DNA of 64,000 bases from Fuerstiella sp. Its GTDB lineage: Bacteria; Planctomycetota; Planctomycetia; Planctomycetales; Planctomycetaceae. The position numbers and the translations under genes were made by a program. The stretch lies in NCBI GenBank assembly GCA_029245955.1, contig JAQWOH010000019.1, positions 124,001-188,000 of the forward strand. Direction: 5' to 3'. The first letter of the stretch is position 1. Each line of letters opens with the position of its first letter. The notes under the pieces were generated by a model. It searched no databases, was not told the DNA's origin, and saw only the letters and a list, made by a program, of their open reading frames with translations. Below, one piece after another: positions 1-9,380 of this stretch.

Positions 1-273
1 TTTCGGGCGGCCCGTTTCGAAAACGGAAAACTGATTCAGAAGCCCAGGGTGTCAATGTACTTCAACGCAAAAAAAGTTCACCACCACGTCGAGATCAACA
101 AAGTCTGGGGGGGGCCCAATTCCGGCGTTGACGGCGGCAACAATAACGGATTTGGAATTACGAACACACCCCAGGGCCTGAAGCTGCAGTGCGAAGGGCA
201 CGACGTGCGTTACCGCAACACATGGATCAGGGAACTGGATCTTAAAGAAGCCAATACAGATTTCACGGAATAA
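1..273 (+). CDS. DUF1080 (3-keto-disaccharide hydrolase-like) protein, C-terminal part
   Basis: The reading frame is open from base 1 to a TAA at 271-273, so this is the 3' end of a gene that begins outside the window. The tail contains a Gly/Asn-rich stretch (GGPNSGVDGG), then a segment reading LKLQCEGHDVRYRNTWIREL. This matches the last beta-strands of the DUF1080 fold, where a 'water-tight' Q-C/D-H...V-R/F-R-N-I-W-I-R motif ends the domain. DUF1080 proteins are usually secreted carbohydrate-active proteins and are very abundant in Planctomycetes. Only about 90 residues are visible, so the N-terminus and any fused domains cannot be judged. It is convergent with the trkH gene. Confidence 0.75.
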   Translation, partial: FRAARFENGKLIQKPRVSMYFNAKKVHHHVEINKVWGGPNSGVDGGNNNGFGITNTPQGLKLQCEGHDVRYRNTWIRELDLKEANTDFTE

Positions 274-338
274 TGTCGTCTGCAGACTGCGTGACTTCGC
301 TGGCAGAAAAAACAGTTGTCAGCCGTCGCCGAAATTTT

Positions 339-1949
339 TCAATGAAGCTTCCAGAATCCCGGGATGAACAGAACAATGATGGCGAAAAGTTCCAGTCGGC
401 CCAGCAGCATCAGAACAGTCAGCAGCAGTTTCGAAGCATCCGAGAACGCCGAATAGTTACCATGAGGACCACAGACGCCCAGCCCCGGACCAATATTGTT
501 GAGCGTTGCCGCGACGGCTCCGGCGCAATCGGTGAGTTTTTCCGCCGAGGTTTCTCCCTGCCACTGCGTGCTCGGTTCCACCACCATCAGCAGACACCAG
601 CTGCCGGCAAAAATGACGGCAATCAGACAGAAATAAACCAACACGTCGCGACCCACTGAATCGTCAACGCGATTACCGGCGATACGCAGCGGGCTGACCA
701 GATTGGGACGAAACGCACGTTCAGCCTCCAGCTTCAGGACTCTCCACAGCACCAGAAAACGGATCACCTTGACGCCACCACCGGTGGACCCGGAACATCC
801 TCCCACAAACATCAGTAACAGCAATACTGACCGGGAAAACTCCGGCCAGCGAGCGAAGTCCTCTGTGCCGAACCCTGTCGTCGTCATGACAGCGACAACA
901 TTAAAACAGGCATGACGCAGGCCCCCGGAGACTGACGAATAAGTGCCGACCCCGTACAGTACAGCTGTCAGCAATGCGGTTCCGAGAAAGAGAATCGACA
1001 GGTAAGCTCGAAACTCCGGGTCTGAAAAGAATGCTCGAATTCGGTCGATGACAGTGTGTCCTGAACGTCCGGCGGGCTTTCGCAGCAGCAGATAATAAAG
1101 ATTAAAATTGGTGCCGGCAGCGATCATAAAAACAATGATCGTGAACTCAATTCCGGCGTCGCCAAAGGCACCAACACTGGAATTTCGAGTACTGAAACCG
1201 CCGGTCGCCAGAGTGCCGAACGTGTGGCACAATGATTCAAAGAGATCCAGCCCCTGAAGCAGCAGCAGGACCGTCAACAATACTGACAATCCCAGATAGA
1301 TTCCCCACATCAACATGGCCGTCTCACGAACACGCGGCCGCACCGTATCGGTGAGCGGGCCTGGAACTTCCCGGCGCATCAATGCTTTTCCGCCGACACC
1401 AAGCTGTCCGAGAATCGCAACGAACAGCACGATGATTCCCATTCCTCCCAGCCAATGGGTGAAACTCCGCCAGAAAAGAACACTCCGAGGAACGTAAGCA
1501 ATTTCTCCACGTAACGCGGCCTGTTCGCAGTCGCTCACGCCGATCGGGATCTCCAGGTTGGTCAGCACAGACGCACCGGTCGTCGTAAATCCCGAGATCG
1601 ATTCGAACACGGCATCCGATACGCTCATTGGAATGGCCGGCATGCGATAAGTGGGCGTCAACAGAAACGGAAGCGCCCCCAGAATGCCGCACAGGATCCA
1701 GCCGACACCGACCACTGCCAGCGCCTCTTTCCGCAAAAGTTTTTCCTTCGCCGTTCGGCCACCAAACAGAAGCAGCGCGCCGACCACACCGCACACTGCG
1801 ATAGACCTGAGCATCCCCCCGAAGGCGACCTCTTCGAACACAACCGTCTGACCGAACCATGGATACGACCAGGGCAGTGTCACAACCATAGAGCCGCCGA
1901 TCAACAGCGAGATCAGTCCCAGCAGACGTGCAACAAGGGCCCAGTTCAT
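339..1949 (-). CDS. trkH: TrkH family potassium uptake protein
   Basis: Integral membrane K+ translocation subunit of a Trk/Ktr system, 536 aa. The four pore-loop filter motifs expected of the family are all visible: TTTGAS near residues 122-127, LATGGFS at 247-253, TTTGFGT at 356-362 and NNIGPGLG at 484-491. Each is followed by hydrophobic helices, and the first about 100 residues form the extra N-terminal helices typical of TrkH rather than of short KtrB. The ATG at 1949 follows a GGAATAA purine run. No TrkA/KtrA regulatory subunit is seen in the window, so its NAD-binding partner must be encoded elsewhere. The gene stands alone on the minus strand. Confidence 0.93.
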   Translation of the reverse strand: MNWALVARLLGLISLLIGGSMVVTLPWSYPWFGQTVVFEEVAFGGMLRSIAVCGVVGALLLFGGRTAKEKLLRKEALAVVGVGWILCGILGALPFLLTPTYRMPAIPMSVSDAVFESISGFTTTGASVLTNLEIPIGVSDCEQAALRGEIAYVPRSVLFWRSFTHWLGGMGIIVLFVAILGQLGVGGKALMRREVPGPLTDTVRPRVRETAMLMWGIYLGLSVLLTVLLLLQGLDLFESLCHTFGTLATGGFSTRNSSVGAFGDAGIEFTIIVFMIAAGTNFNLYYLLLRKPAGRSGHTVIDRIRAFFSDPEFRAYLSILFLGTALLTAVLYGVGTYSSVSGGLRHACFNVVAVMTTTGFGTEDFARWPEFSRSVLLLLMFVGGCSGSTGGGVKVIRFLVLWRVLKLEAERAFRPNLVSPLRIAGNRVDDSVGRDVLVYFCLIAVIFAGSWCLLMVVEPSTQWQGETSAEKLTDCAGAVAATLNNIGPGLGVCGPHGNYSAFSDASKLLLTVLMLLGRLELFAIIVLFIPGFWKLH

Positions 1950-2109
1950 GTTTATTCCATAGAAACAAGGGCGGTCAGCAGCCAGACGTCATCCGCAGAG
2001 TTGCCGCAGGATGAGCCAACGGACACGGACAGCACGACAAACATTCAACCTGTCACAAGGAGACTGAAATCCAGGTTGCAATACTGTCACGATCGGCACG
2101 GTTAACAAA

Positions 2110-2988
2110 CTATCGTGCTGAGACAGTAAAACGTGGATCCGGAACGGGAACAGCTGCCTGGTTTTCTCCGATGACAATCGGCTTGATTCCGGTCCCCTCA
2201 TAACCAGCCATCGGCTCACCGTTGGGCTGCAACCGATCAACACTCCACAGCAACCCCCTGGCAACAAGATTGAGCCAGACATCGTTGTTCATGGTCTCAT
2301 TGTGGTGCCCCAGCGAAGTCCCGAATACTCGCGCCCGACCAAAAGTGTTCAGCCAGATTACCGTGTGATCCTTCCTGGTGTCTTCGCCCCACGCCTGTGC
2401 CAACGGAATACAGTTCGGCCAGATTCGTTCAATCTTGTAGAGCTCACCACTGGGTGTCTGCCATTCGCGGGGAAAACCTTTCATGACAGGATGTTCGGCA
2501 TTCACCGTTACCGCCTTAACAGATCGCTTCTTTTCGTGACTTCGCGACGTAACTCCGATCAGTTCGCGCCACGAATCCGCTGCGACAGCCGCATTACGAT
2601 AGCTGTGCAGTGAACAGTGCACAAAAATCGCAGGAACGCCATCGTGGTGAGCCGCTGTAATGGCCTGAACAAAATCATCATCGGTGACACCACCAAAACA
2701 TTCGTTGTGGAAGATCACGTCGTACTTCTTCGCCCATCCTTTCTCACCATAGACGGAAATCTTGTGGTCGCGACCGGTACCACCTTCGTGGACAATATCC
2801 CACGTAATATTGACTCGCTGACTCATTCCTTCCGTAATGATTCGCTTCTGGTTTTCGTAGTCGTGGCAGCAGCCACCGGTGATCAGGAGCCCCTTGAGTG
2901 GCTCGGACCTTTCACCGCCCGAAACGCCGACACACAACAACGCAATGAACAGGGGAGCAAGCAGAATGCGAAGATCACAGTGATTCAT
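2110..2988 (-). CDS. ThuA domain-containing secreted protein
   Basis: Protein of about 292 aa with an N-terminal signal sequence (hydrophobic run LLAPLFIALLCVGVSG), followed by a ThuA-like/class I amidotransferase-like fold: GLLITGGCCHDY at the start, YDVIFHNEC in the middle, and IFVHCSLHSYR corresponding to the family's conserved G/H-x-H-S segment. ThuA proteins are linked to trehalose and related sugar metabolism, and planctomycete copies are exported and lie beside DUF1501/PSD1 genes, as here. I chose the ATG at 2988, preceded by an AGG about 8 bases upstream, over an upstream TTG at 3003. It is probably the last gene of the minus-strand PSD1 - DUF1501 - ThuA operon. The substrate is unknown. 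Confidence 0.8.
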   Translation of the reverse strand: MNHCDLRILLAPLFIALLCVGVSGGERSEPLKGLLITGGCCHDYENQKRIITEGMSQRVNITWDIVHEGGTGRDHKISVYGEKGWAKKYDVIFHNECFGGVTDDDFVQAITAAHHDGVPAIFVHCSLHSYRNAAVAADSWRELIGVTSRSHEKKRSVKAVTVNAEHPVMKGFPREWQTPSGELYKIERIWPNCIPLAQAWGEDTRKDHTVIWLNTFGRARVFGTSLGHHNETMNNDVWLNLVARGLLWSVDRLQPNGEPMAGYEGTGIKPIVIGENQAAVPVPDPRFTVSAR

Positions 2989-3089
2989 TGTATAACCTGT
3001 CAATTGAGTGCAAAGACCGGCATCTTACAACGCCTGATGAATGTCCCGCCAGATGCAAATCATGTTAGCCAATGTCAAGCTGAACGCGA

Positions 3090-4508
3090 CTATCCGGTCA
3101 GAATTTCCTGTACGACATTCCCATGAACGTCCGTCAGACGAAAATCTCGCCCTTGAGAGCGGAACGTCAGTTGTGTGTGATCAATGCCCAACTGATGCAG
3201 AATCGTCGCTTGCAGATCGTGGACGTGAACCCGGCCTGCGGTCACGCCAAAACCAAGTTCGTCGGTGGCCCCAAGTGTAAATCCGGGTTTGATCCCCGCG
3301 CCGGCCAACCACATCGTATAGGCATCAATGTGGTGGTCCCGACCAGCCGGTGTGCGTTCTTCCCCCATCGGTGTGCGACCGAATTCTCCGCCCCAGACGA
3401 CCAGAACATCATCCAGAAGTCCGCGTTGCTTCAGATCCTTCACCAGAGCTGCCGACGCCTGGTCAACCTCTTTGCAACGCAGTGGTAATTCGCCGTCCAG
3501 AGATTCCGCCGCGCCGTGCTGATCCCAGCTGGTGTGGTACAGCTGAATAAAACGCACACCACGTTCGACCAGACGCCGCGCCAGAATGGCGTTGTTCCCA
3601 AACGACGGTTTTCCGGGCTCCACGCCGTACATGTTAAGCACATGGTCTGATTCGTCGCTCAAATCCATCAGTTCCGGAGCACTCATCTGCATCCGATACG
3701 CCATTTCATAAGCCGCTATCCGCGTCTGAATTTCGGGATCACCGACACTGTCGAACCGCAGCTGATTCAAACCGCTGACCGTATCAGTGAAATCCCGCTG
3801 CGCTTCACGGTCATAATCATCCGGACTTTTCAGATTCAGAATCGGATCGCCCTGTCCCCGAAACGGTACGCCCTGATGATTCGTCGGCAGAAATCCGCTG
3901 GACCACAATGCCGAACCGCCCCGGGGGCCTCTGGGACCGGATTGCAGCACCACGAATCCTGGCAAGTCGTCCGATTCACTGCCGATCCCGTATGTCACCC
4001 ACGACCCCATGCAGGGGCGGCCTGGCTGAGGTGAACCGGTCTGCATAAATAATTTGGCAGGACCATGATTGAAGACATCTGTCACCATACCCTTCAGGAA
4101 ACAGACGTCGTCGACGATCTCTCTGTGGTACGGCAACAGATCACTAAGTTCAACTCCGCTTTCCCCGAAGCGACCAAACTTCTGTCGGGGACCCAGTAAT
4201 GTTTCGGTTCCTTTCAGAAACGCAAAACGCCTGTCTTTCATGAAACTTTCCGGCGGCGTCTGCCCGGACAGTTCTGTCAGTTTCGGCTTGTTTTCGAACA
4301 ATTCCAGCTGACTGGGACCACCTGCCATGAACAGATAAATAACCGCTTTTGCCCTGGCGACGGGCCTGGCAGCAGCGTCAGCCGAAGACGAGTCGGCAAG
4401 CAGAGACGCCAGCCCCATGCTGCCGACGCTCAACCCCGCCTGGCCGAAGAAGCCTCGGCGAGTTGACTCCAGCAGCGAAGAGTTTGAAGATCTAGATTCG
4501 TGTTTCAT
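3090..4508 (-). CDS. DUF1501 domain-containing protein (Tat-exported)
   Basis: Member of the DUF1501 family, related to the alkaline phosphatase/sulfatase fold and always found beside PSD1-type cytochrome proteins in Planctomycetes. The N-terminus carries a Tat-type signal (STRRGFFGQAG plus a hydrophobic stretch and an Ala-rich cleavage region). It is followed by AVIYLFMAGGPSQLELFENKP, the usual start of the mature domain; later segments include WGGEFGRTPM and GRDHH, the conserved C-terminal metal-site-like motifs. About 472 aa from ATG 4508; an ATG at 4577 would add 23 residues before the Tat motif and is less likely. It lies 116 bases after the PSD1 gene and 101 before ThuA on the same strand. 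The biochemical activity is not established. Confidence 0.9.
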   Translation of the reverse strand: MKHESRSSNSSLLESTRRGFFGQAGLSVGSMGLASLLADSSSADAAARPVARAKAVIYLFMAGGPSQLELFENKPKLTELSGQTPPESFMKDRRFAFLKGTETLLGPRQKFGRFGESGVELSDLLPYHREIVDDVCFLKGMVTDVFNHGPAKLFMQTGSPQPGRPCMGSWVTYGIGSESDDLPGFVVLQSGPRGPRGGSALWSSGFLPTNHQGVPFRGQGDPILNLKSPDDYDREAQRDFTDTVSGLNQLRFDSVGDPEIQTRIAAYEMAYRMQMSAPELMDLSDESDHVLNMYGVEPGKPSFGNNAILARRLVERGVRFIQLYHTSWDQHGAAESLDGELPLRCKEVDQASAALVKDLKQRGLLDDVLVVWGGEFGRTPMGEERTPAGRDHHIDAYTMWLAGAGIKPGFTLGATDELGFGVTAGRVHVHDLQATILHQLGIDHTQLTFRSQGRDFRLTDVHGNVVQEILTG

Positions 4509-4624
4509 CGTGTCGCAATGCCGTTGGCAATGTGTCGTTGGCGTCAGGCCAGGTAACTTCCCTGTGATTCCGGTCATTCATACAGACGAGAAAATAACCC
4601 CGCCTGTCGACAATGTTCGTCTGC

Positions 4625-7621
4625 TCACTCGCGAGTTACAAATTCATCAAGGTTCATGATTACTCGGGCCACTGCGGTCCAGACTTTGTCTTCATTACGG
4701 AATCGTCTTCGAACGTTCTTTATGTAATCGAGTAGTCGAACGCTTTCGGCTGATGTCGGGCTGCGGGCAAGACTGGCGCGAAAGGCAAACTGCATTCGAG
4801 CGAGATCGGAATCACCGCCTTCCGTGATAATACGCTGACCGAAATATGATGCGAGTTCATACAAAGCATCCGAATTTGCCAGCGTAAGTGACTGCAAAGG
4901 CGTGTTGGAACGGTCTCTGCTGGTGCAGACCTGATTGAATTTCGGCACGTCAAAGGTACTAAGCATCGGGTAGGGCGCGCTGCGGTAGAAGAATGTATAC
5001 ATGCCCCGACGAAAACGATTTTCGTCCGTGCTGGTCTTCCAGTTTTTCTTTCTCTGAGTGAACGCATACACTCCTTCAGGCTGTGGGGGATAAACTCCGG
5101 GACCACCGATCTTCGGGCTGAGTTTGCCGCTGACAGACAATGCCAGATCACGAATAATCTCTGCCTCAACACGGAGCCGTGACTGCCTGGCCAGCAGTCG
5201 GTTCCGCGGATCGATACTGACCAGATCAGGGCGACTGCGAGAACTTTGACGATAGGTTGCAGAGGTCATCAACAGTCGCAGCATCGTTTTGGTTGACCAT
5301 CTCTGCTGTATGAACTCCGCAGCCAGCCAGTCCAGCAGTTCAGGATGCGACGGCAGCGTTCCCTGAGTGCCGAAATCGTTTTCCGTTTCAACCAGACCGC
5401 GCCCGAACAATCGCATCCAGATTCGATTCATACGAACTCGTGCAGTGAGAGGGTGCTCCTTACTGAGCAGCCACCTGGCCAGGTCCAGTCGGGTCAACGA
5501 TCCGTCTGAGGATGGCAGTCGCGGCAGGACCGCCGGAACCCCCGGTTGAACGCTGTCACCCTGCCGCAGAAAGTCACCACGAACCTGCACATAAGCCTGT
5601 CGTGGTTTTTCCAGCTCCTGAAAAATCATCGTCGTGGGAATACTGCGTTTGATGGCGTCATACTTCTTCGTTGCTTCTGTCAACTGACGATCCAGGTCGG
5701 CCAGCTCAGAATCTGACTGCACGAACGCCTTGCGAAGTTTTGTTTTCTGCTCAGCACTGCGTTTGTTCGCGTCCAGCGAAATCAGTGCTGCCAACTGAGC
5801 AACCCCCGGACGATCGGTCCATTCGTCTGAAGAAATACTCAGCCGATACCGGCCGACGCTGAATGTCTTTCGCGTAAACTGCATCTTGAACGTCAGCGCA
5901 TGATCCTCTTCAACCTCCAGTGTTTCCGGCAGCACGAACCATGCAGTACGATTGCGATTGTGGCTGCCTTCCGGTGCATCGTTAATCGCCCAGCCTGTGT
6001 CACCTTTGCCGTCGATGGCCTTTTCCACAGCGTAGCCTGCCTGAGAATGCTCGGCCCCCGCTCGGGCAAATCTCAGTTCACGACCGTCACCGGTACGAAA
6101 CCAGAATTCCGACAGGACGAAGTTGCCGCTGTCAGCACGACCGGGGCCGTTGTGGGGCAGACTGTCGTCCGTTAACACTTCCAGTCGCACGGAGCGTATT
6201 TTCGTCAGCGGACTTCTGGCTGTGGAATGATATTCTTCACTTTCCTGCGCAGCTCCCGCCACCAGCAGCGAATCATCGTCCAGGCTGCGGAGCGTGGAAT
6301 CCTTTGTCGACTTGCCCGACAACGGAAGAATCTGCCACGACATCCCGTCGTCAGTTTCGACAGCAACACTTTTGGCTTTTACTGCAATAACTTTTTCCCA
6401 GATCTTCTGGCGTCGTTCAACGTCCGGGTCGCTGGCCAGTTGCTGCGACAGCAAGGTCTTCAATGCGGCCAGTTTATTCAGCTGCCTGGTCTGATCTGCC
6501 GACGGCACCTGTACCGTTGGCGTCACGGAATTACGGTCGACTGTGGAGTTAAAAAATGCATACAGCTGGTAGTACTCGGCCTGGCCGACCGGATCGAACT
6601 TGTGGGAGTGACATTTTGCACAGCCAACCGTCAGCCCCATCCAGACCAGTCCGGTGGTGTCAGTCCGGTCCTTTACCTGTTCGTCGCGAAACTGATCGGC
6701 TTTGGTTCCGCCTTCGCTGTTGATCAGCGTATTGCGATGAAATCCTGTCGCAACCTTCTGACTCAGCGTCGGGTTGTCCAGCAAATCGCCTGCCAGTTGC
6801 TCCGTCGTGAACTGATCGAAGGACAGGTCGCGGTTAAAGGCCTCAATCACCCAGTCGCGATACGGCCATATGGAACGTTCGTTGTCGTTCGTGTAACCGT
6901 GTGAATCTGCGTAACGCGCCTGATCCAGCCAGTGTCGCCCCCAGCGTTCTCCAAAATGCGGACTCTGCAAAACGTCGTCCACCATACGTTCGTAGGCACC
7001 AGGTTCTGTGTCACCGATAAAGTCATCAACCTGCTGAAGGCCCGGCAGCAGCCCCAGCAGATCCAGATAAACACGCCGAATCAGAGTTGTCCTTTCAGCC
7101 TCCGTCGATGGTGCAATTCCAATAGCATTCAGCTCTGCCAAAATAAAAGTATCCACCGCATTCTTCGGCCATTCAGCAGGTTTAACATCGGGAAGTGCAG
7201 GGCGATTAACGGGTTCAAAGGACCAGTGTTTCGCGTAGCCTGCTCCCTGATCAATCCATTTCGTCAGTATGGCGACCTGCTGATCGCTGAGACGTTCGCC
7301 GGAATCGGAGGGCGGCATGAGCAGGTCTTCGTCCGAAGACGTTATGCGTTCGGCCAGCTCACTGACAGCTGCATTGCCCGGCACAATCGCAGCCACGTCG
7401 TCATGAGTGGCGATCGCGCTCGAACGCTGGTCCAACCGAAGGTCGGCCTGACGCTGCTCGGCATCAGGACCATGACACTCAAGACAATGGTTGGACAGAA
7501 TTGGCCGAACATCGCGATTGAAGTCAACTCTGTCGTCAGCGGCGGCTTCGTTTACACTGGCTGCAATACAACACAATGTCGTCAATACGAACTGACGTTC
7601 AACGGGTATCGAAGAAATCAC
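4625..7621 (-). CDS. PSCyt1 / DUF1549 / DUF1553 (PSD1) planctomycete cytochrome-like protein
   Basis: A 998-aa exported protein with the standard PSD1 architecture. After a short signal sequence comes a PSCyt1 c-type heme domain with CLECH at residues 46-50, then DUF1549 (PSCyt2; WPKNAVDTFILAELNAIGI followed by RRVYLDLLGLLPG), a variable central part with a galactose-binding-like beta region, and DUF1553 at the C-terminus (MNRIWMRLFGRGLVET, SSRSRPDLVSIDPRNRLLARQ and the NQVCTSRDRSNTPLQSL segment). A second CxxCH, GCAKCHSHKFDPV, lies inside DUF1549. The start at 7621 is GTG. It is first in the operon with DUF1501 and ThuA. Such sets are believed to act at the cell surface in polysaccharide turnover, but the function is inferred. 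Confidence 0.92.
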   Translation of the reverse strand: MISSIPVERQFVLTTLCCIAASVNEAAADDRVDFNRDVRPILSNHCLECHGPDAEQRQADLRLDQRSSAIATHDDVAAIVPGNAAVSELAERITSSDEDLLMPPSDSGERLSDQQVAILTKWIDQGAGYAKHWSFEPVNRPALPDVKPAEWPKNAVDTFILAELNAIGIAPSTEAERTTLIRRVYLDLLGLLPGLQQVDDFIGDTEPGAYERMVDDVLQSPHFGERWGRHWLDQARYADSHGYTNDNERSIWPYRDWVIEAFNRDLSFDQFTTEQLAGDLLDNPTLSQKVATGFHRNTLINSEGGTKADQFRDEQVKDRTDTTGLVWMGLTVGCAKCHSHKFDPVGQAEYYQLYAFFNSTVDRNSVTPTVQVPSADQTRQLNKLAALKTLLSQQLASDPDVERRQKIWEKVIAVKAKSVAVETDDGMSWQILPLSGKSTKDSTLRSLDDDSLLVAGAAQESEEYHSTARSPLTKIRSVRLEVLTDDSLPHNGPGRADSGNFVLSEFWFRTGDGRELRFARAGAEHSQAGYAVEKAIDGKGDTGWAINDAPEGSHNRNRTAWFVLPETLEVEEDHALTFKMQFTRKTFSVGRYRLSISSDEWTDRPGVAQLAALISLDANKRSAEQKTKLRKAFVQSDSELADLDRQLTEATKKYDAIKRSIPTTMIFQELEKPRQAYVQVRGDFLRQGDSVQPGVPAVLPRLPSSDGSLTRLDLARWLLSKEHPLTARVRMNRIWMRLFGRGLVETENDFGTQGTLPSHPELLDWLAAEFIQQRWSTKTMLRLLMTSATYRQSSRSRPDLVSIDPRNRLLARQSRLRVEAEIIRDLALSVSGKLSPKIGGPGVYPPQPEGVYAFTQRKKNWKTSTDENRFRRGMYTFFYRSAPYPMLSTFDVPKFNQVCTSRDRSNTPLQSLTLANSDALYELASYFGQRIITEGGDSDLARMQFAFRASLARSPTSAESVRLLDYIKNVRRRFRNEDKVWTAVARVIMNLDEFVTRE

Positions 7622-7814
7622 GGCACTCAGCCTGGGTAGTCATAGACGAAGCAAACGGAAACTGTTCCCGCTGATCTTCAGCATCATACTCATGGCCAGG
7701 GTCAACATCCACCTGCAGACACTAACACCGAATCCGGACACCGTTGAATGCCGGAACTGTGCGCCCCGCAATGAAACACTATGCGAAAACAGACGGCAAA
7801 TCCCAGGCAATCAC

Positions 7815-8855
7815 TCAATCAGCGTTTGCCAGGATCCGGACTGCTGAAAATCTGGTCGGAGCCTTCAGGAATGCTGACCGATTGTCTTCAGTGGCAAAGA
7901 AATAAACGCGTTTCCGATAGGATGCTCCCAGTTCAATCGCTCCTGACCGAATCCGGTTGTCGTTTTCCAGTGCCACTGGATCACAACCGTGCAAATAAGG
8001 GATGTACCTCTCAGGATTCGCCTGGAATTTCTTCATCTGTGGTGCACTGCTCAGATAATAATGAACACGCTGGTACTCGCAGTGAAACTCGTCAACACCC
8101 TGAACCCATTTCGACTCAGTTGACAGCGAAACCGGACAATATCCGATAAGTCCGATCCGTCGCCCCGACTCCTGATGAAGCGTCGGGGTCAATGAAGGCT
8201 CAGGATCTTCGACATCGTTGATCTGAGTGAATTGCTCATTGAACGCCTGCCTGAAATCTGCGTCGGTCGCCTGCTCTGACACAGTAACAGCTGACTGCGG
8301 CACATCTAATGTTGATTCCGTTTCAAGGACTGTCGACTGCTCGTGAACAGCTGCCGTCCGAGTGAGCGCTGGCTGACGAAGCGGCTGCTTTTCTCCGCTG
8401 CTGCGCTGAACTGCGGACTGAGCCACGGTGGTGGGCGATAACGCGGAATATGGCCGACCAAAACGTGTCAGCTTCGCCAGAAAGGCAGAGCGAGATGCAG
8501 CGCCGGACGCTCTGTGTATCACATTTCCATCCGGAGCAACGATCACATCACTCGGTAAGGTCGCGATTCCGTATCGCCGAACCAGGTCACGGCGCGCGTC
8601 ACTGTTAACCTTCAGCCCAACAACTTTCGTCGTCAACGCCGACAATACCTCTGCCGTGTTAAGCACGTTGCGCTCCATACTGCGACACGGGCCGCACCAG
8701 TCCGCGTAGAAGTGAAGCAGCAGCGGTCGTTCACGCTCGCGTGAACGACTCAACGCCGTTTCAAAGTCATGTTCCCATCCACCGGCGGTCGCAGGTGCAG
8801 ACACGATGAGTAATGCACAAAAACACCCAGCGACTCGAATAAACTGCAACGCCAC
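7815..8855 (-). CDS. Secreted thioredoxin-fold protein with C-terminal YHS-like domains
   Basis: Exported thiol-disulfide protein of about 346 aa. The signal peptide is hydrophobic (CFCALLIVSAPATAGG). The thioredoxin domain has WCGPC with cysteines at 54 and 57 and the cis-Pro in ATLPSDVIV. A low-complexity Ser/Thr/Gln linker follows, then a region starting GLIGYCPVSLS and containing YYLSS...F..NPERY.P, repeated in weaker form as VYFFATEDNRSAFLKAP. These resemble YHS-type modules. I chose a GTG start at 8855, preceded by AAAGGAA about 8 bases upstream, because it places the signal peptide at the N-terminus; an ATG at 8942 would add 29 polar residues. A paralogue lies at 38893-39708. The partner is unknown. 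Confidence 0.8.
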   Translation of the reverse strand: MALQFIRVAGCFCALLIVSAPATAGGWEHDFETALSRSRERERPLLLHFYADWCGPCRSMERNVLNTAEVLSALTTKVVGLKVNSDARRDLVRRYGIATLPSDVIVAPDGNVIHRASGAASRSAFLAKLTRFGRPYSALSPTTVAQSAVQRSSGEKQPLRQPALTRTAAVHEQSTVLETESTLDVPQSAVTVSEQATDADFRQAFNEQFTQINDVEDPEPSLTPTLHQESGRRIGLIGYCPVSLSTESKWVQGVDEFHCEYQRVHYYLSSAPQMKKFQANPERYIPYLHGCDPVALENDNRIRSGAIELGASYRKRVYFFATEDNRSAFLKAPTRFSAVRILANAD

Positions 8856-9380
8856 GGCAGATTCCTTTTCCTCGCGCCCCCCCTTCGGGCCCGTTAATAA
8901 AAGGGATTTTAATGCCGCTCCGTTCGGCTCTTGAGCCTCCATTCCGCCTGTTCAGCAGATAGATCTCTTGCCTGAATCCTGGAAGAGTTTAGTAAACGCA
9001 AAAACCCTATACACCCCAAAGGGCCCGGGCATCGCACCATTCCTTCACATCTATTCCCCCGGCTGCGTGCAAAGCCCCCCTGTGAAACAGCACACAATGA
9101 GTCAGCGATATTCATTCCGCGATGTGATTGGTCCTCAATATTCCACACAACAGAGAAGATGTCAGCGTGTTCAGGTCACCCTGGAGATTCCGGCTGAACC
9201 GCAACCGTGGTCGCTGAATATGACCCCCTACGTGCCTGCTGTACAGCTGACTGGCGGCGGACCGTCGGTGTCTCTGTCAGCGCGCGGCGCACGATGCGAT
9301 CTGCAAAAATCACATCGTCTCCGGACCATGGACAAAGGTCTGCGAAACGTGTTCACTGAACACGCAGTCCCGGCGTCGAA
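8856..9380. other. Intergenic region without a recognisable gene
   Basis: About 525 bases between two minus-strand genes. It must hold the promoter of the thioredoxin/YHS gene. The open frames crossing it have no recognisable protein features. The only structured item seen is a palindrome at 9348-9364. Confidence 0.5.
9348..9364. repeat. 17-bp palindrome (8-bp arms, 1-base centre)
   Basis: CGTGTTCA, C, TGAACACG. It is a perfect palindrome 17 bases past the stop of the minus-strand gene at 9381. A one-base loop is too small for a full hairpin and only three T follow on the minus strand, so it is more like a dimeric-protein binding site, or chance, than a terminator. Confidence 0.35.

Noticed and set aside
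1324..1968. 214-residue minus-strand frame overlapping trkH
   Set aside because: Same strand but other frame than trkH; Arg/Cys-rich composition is typical of a shadow frame.
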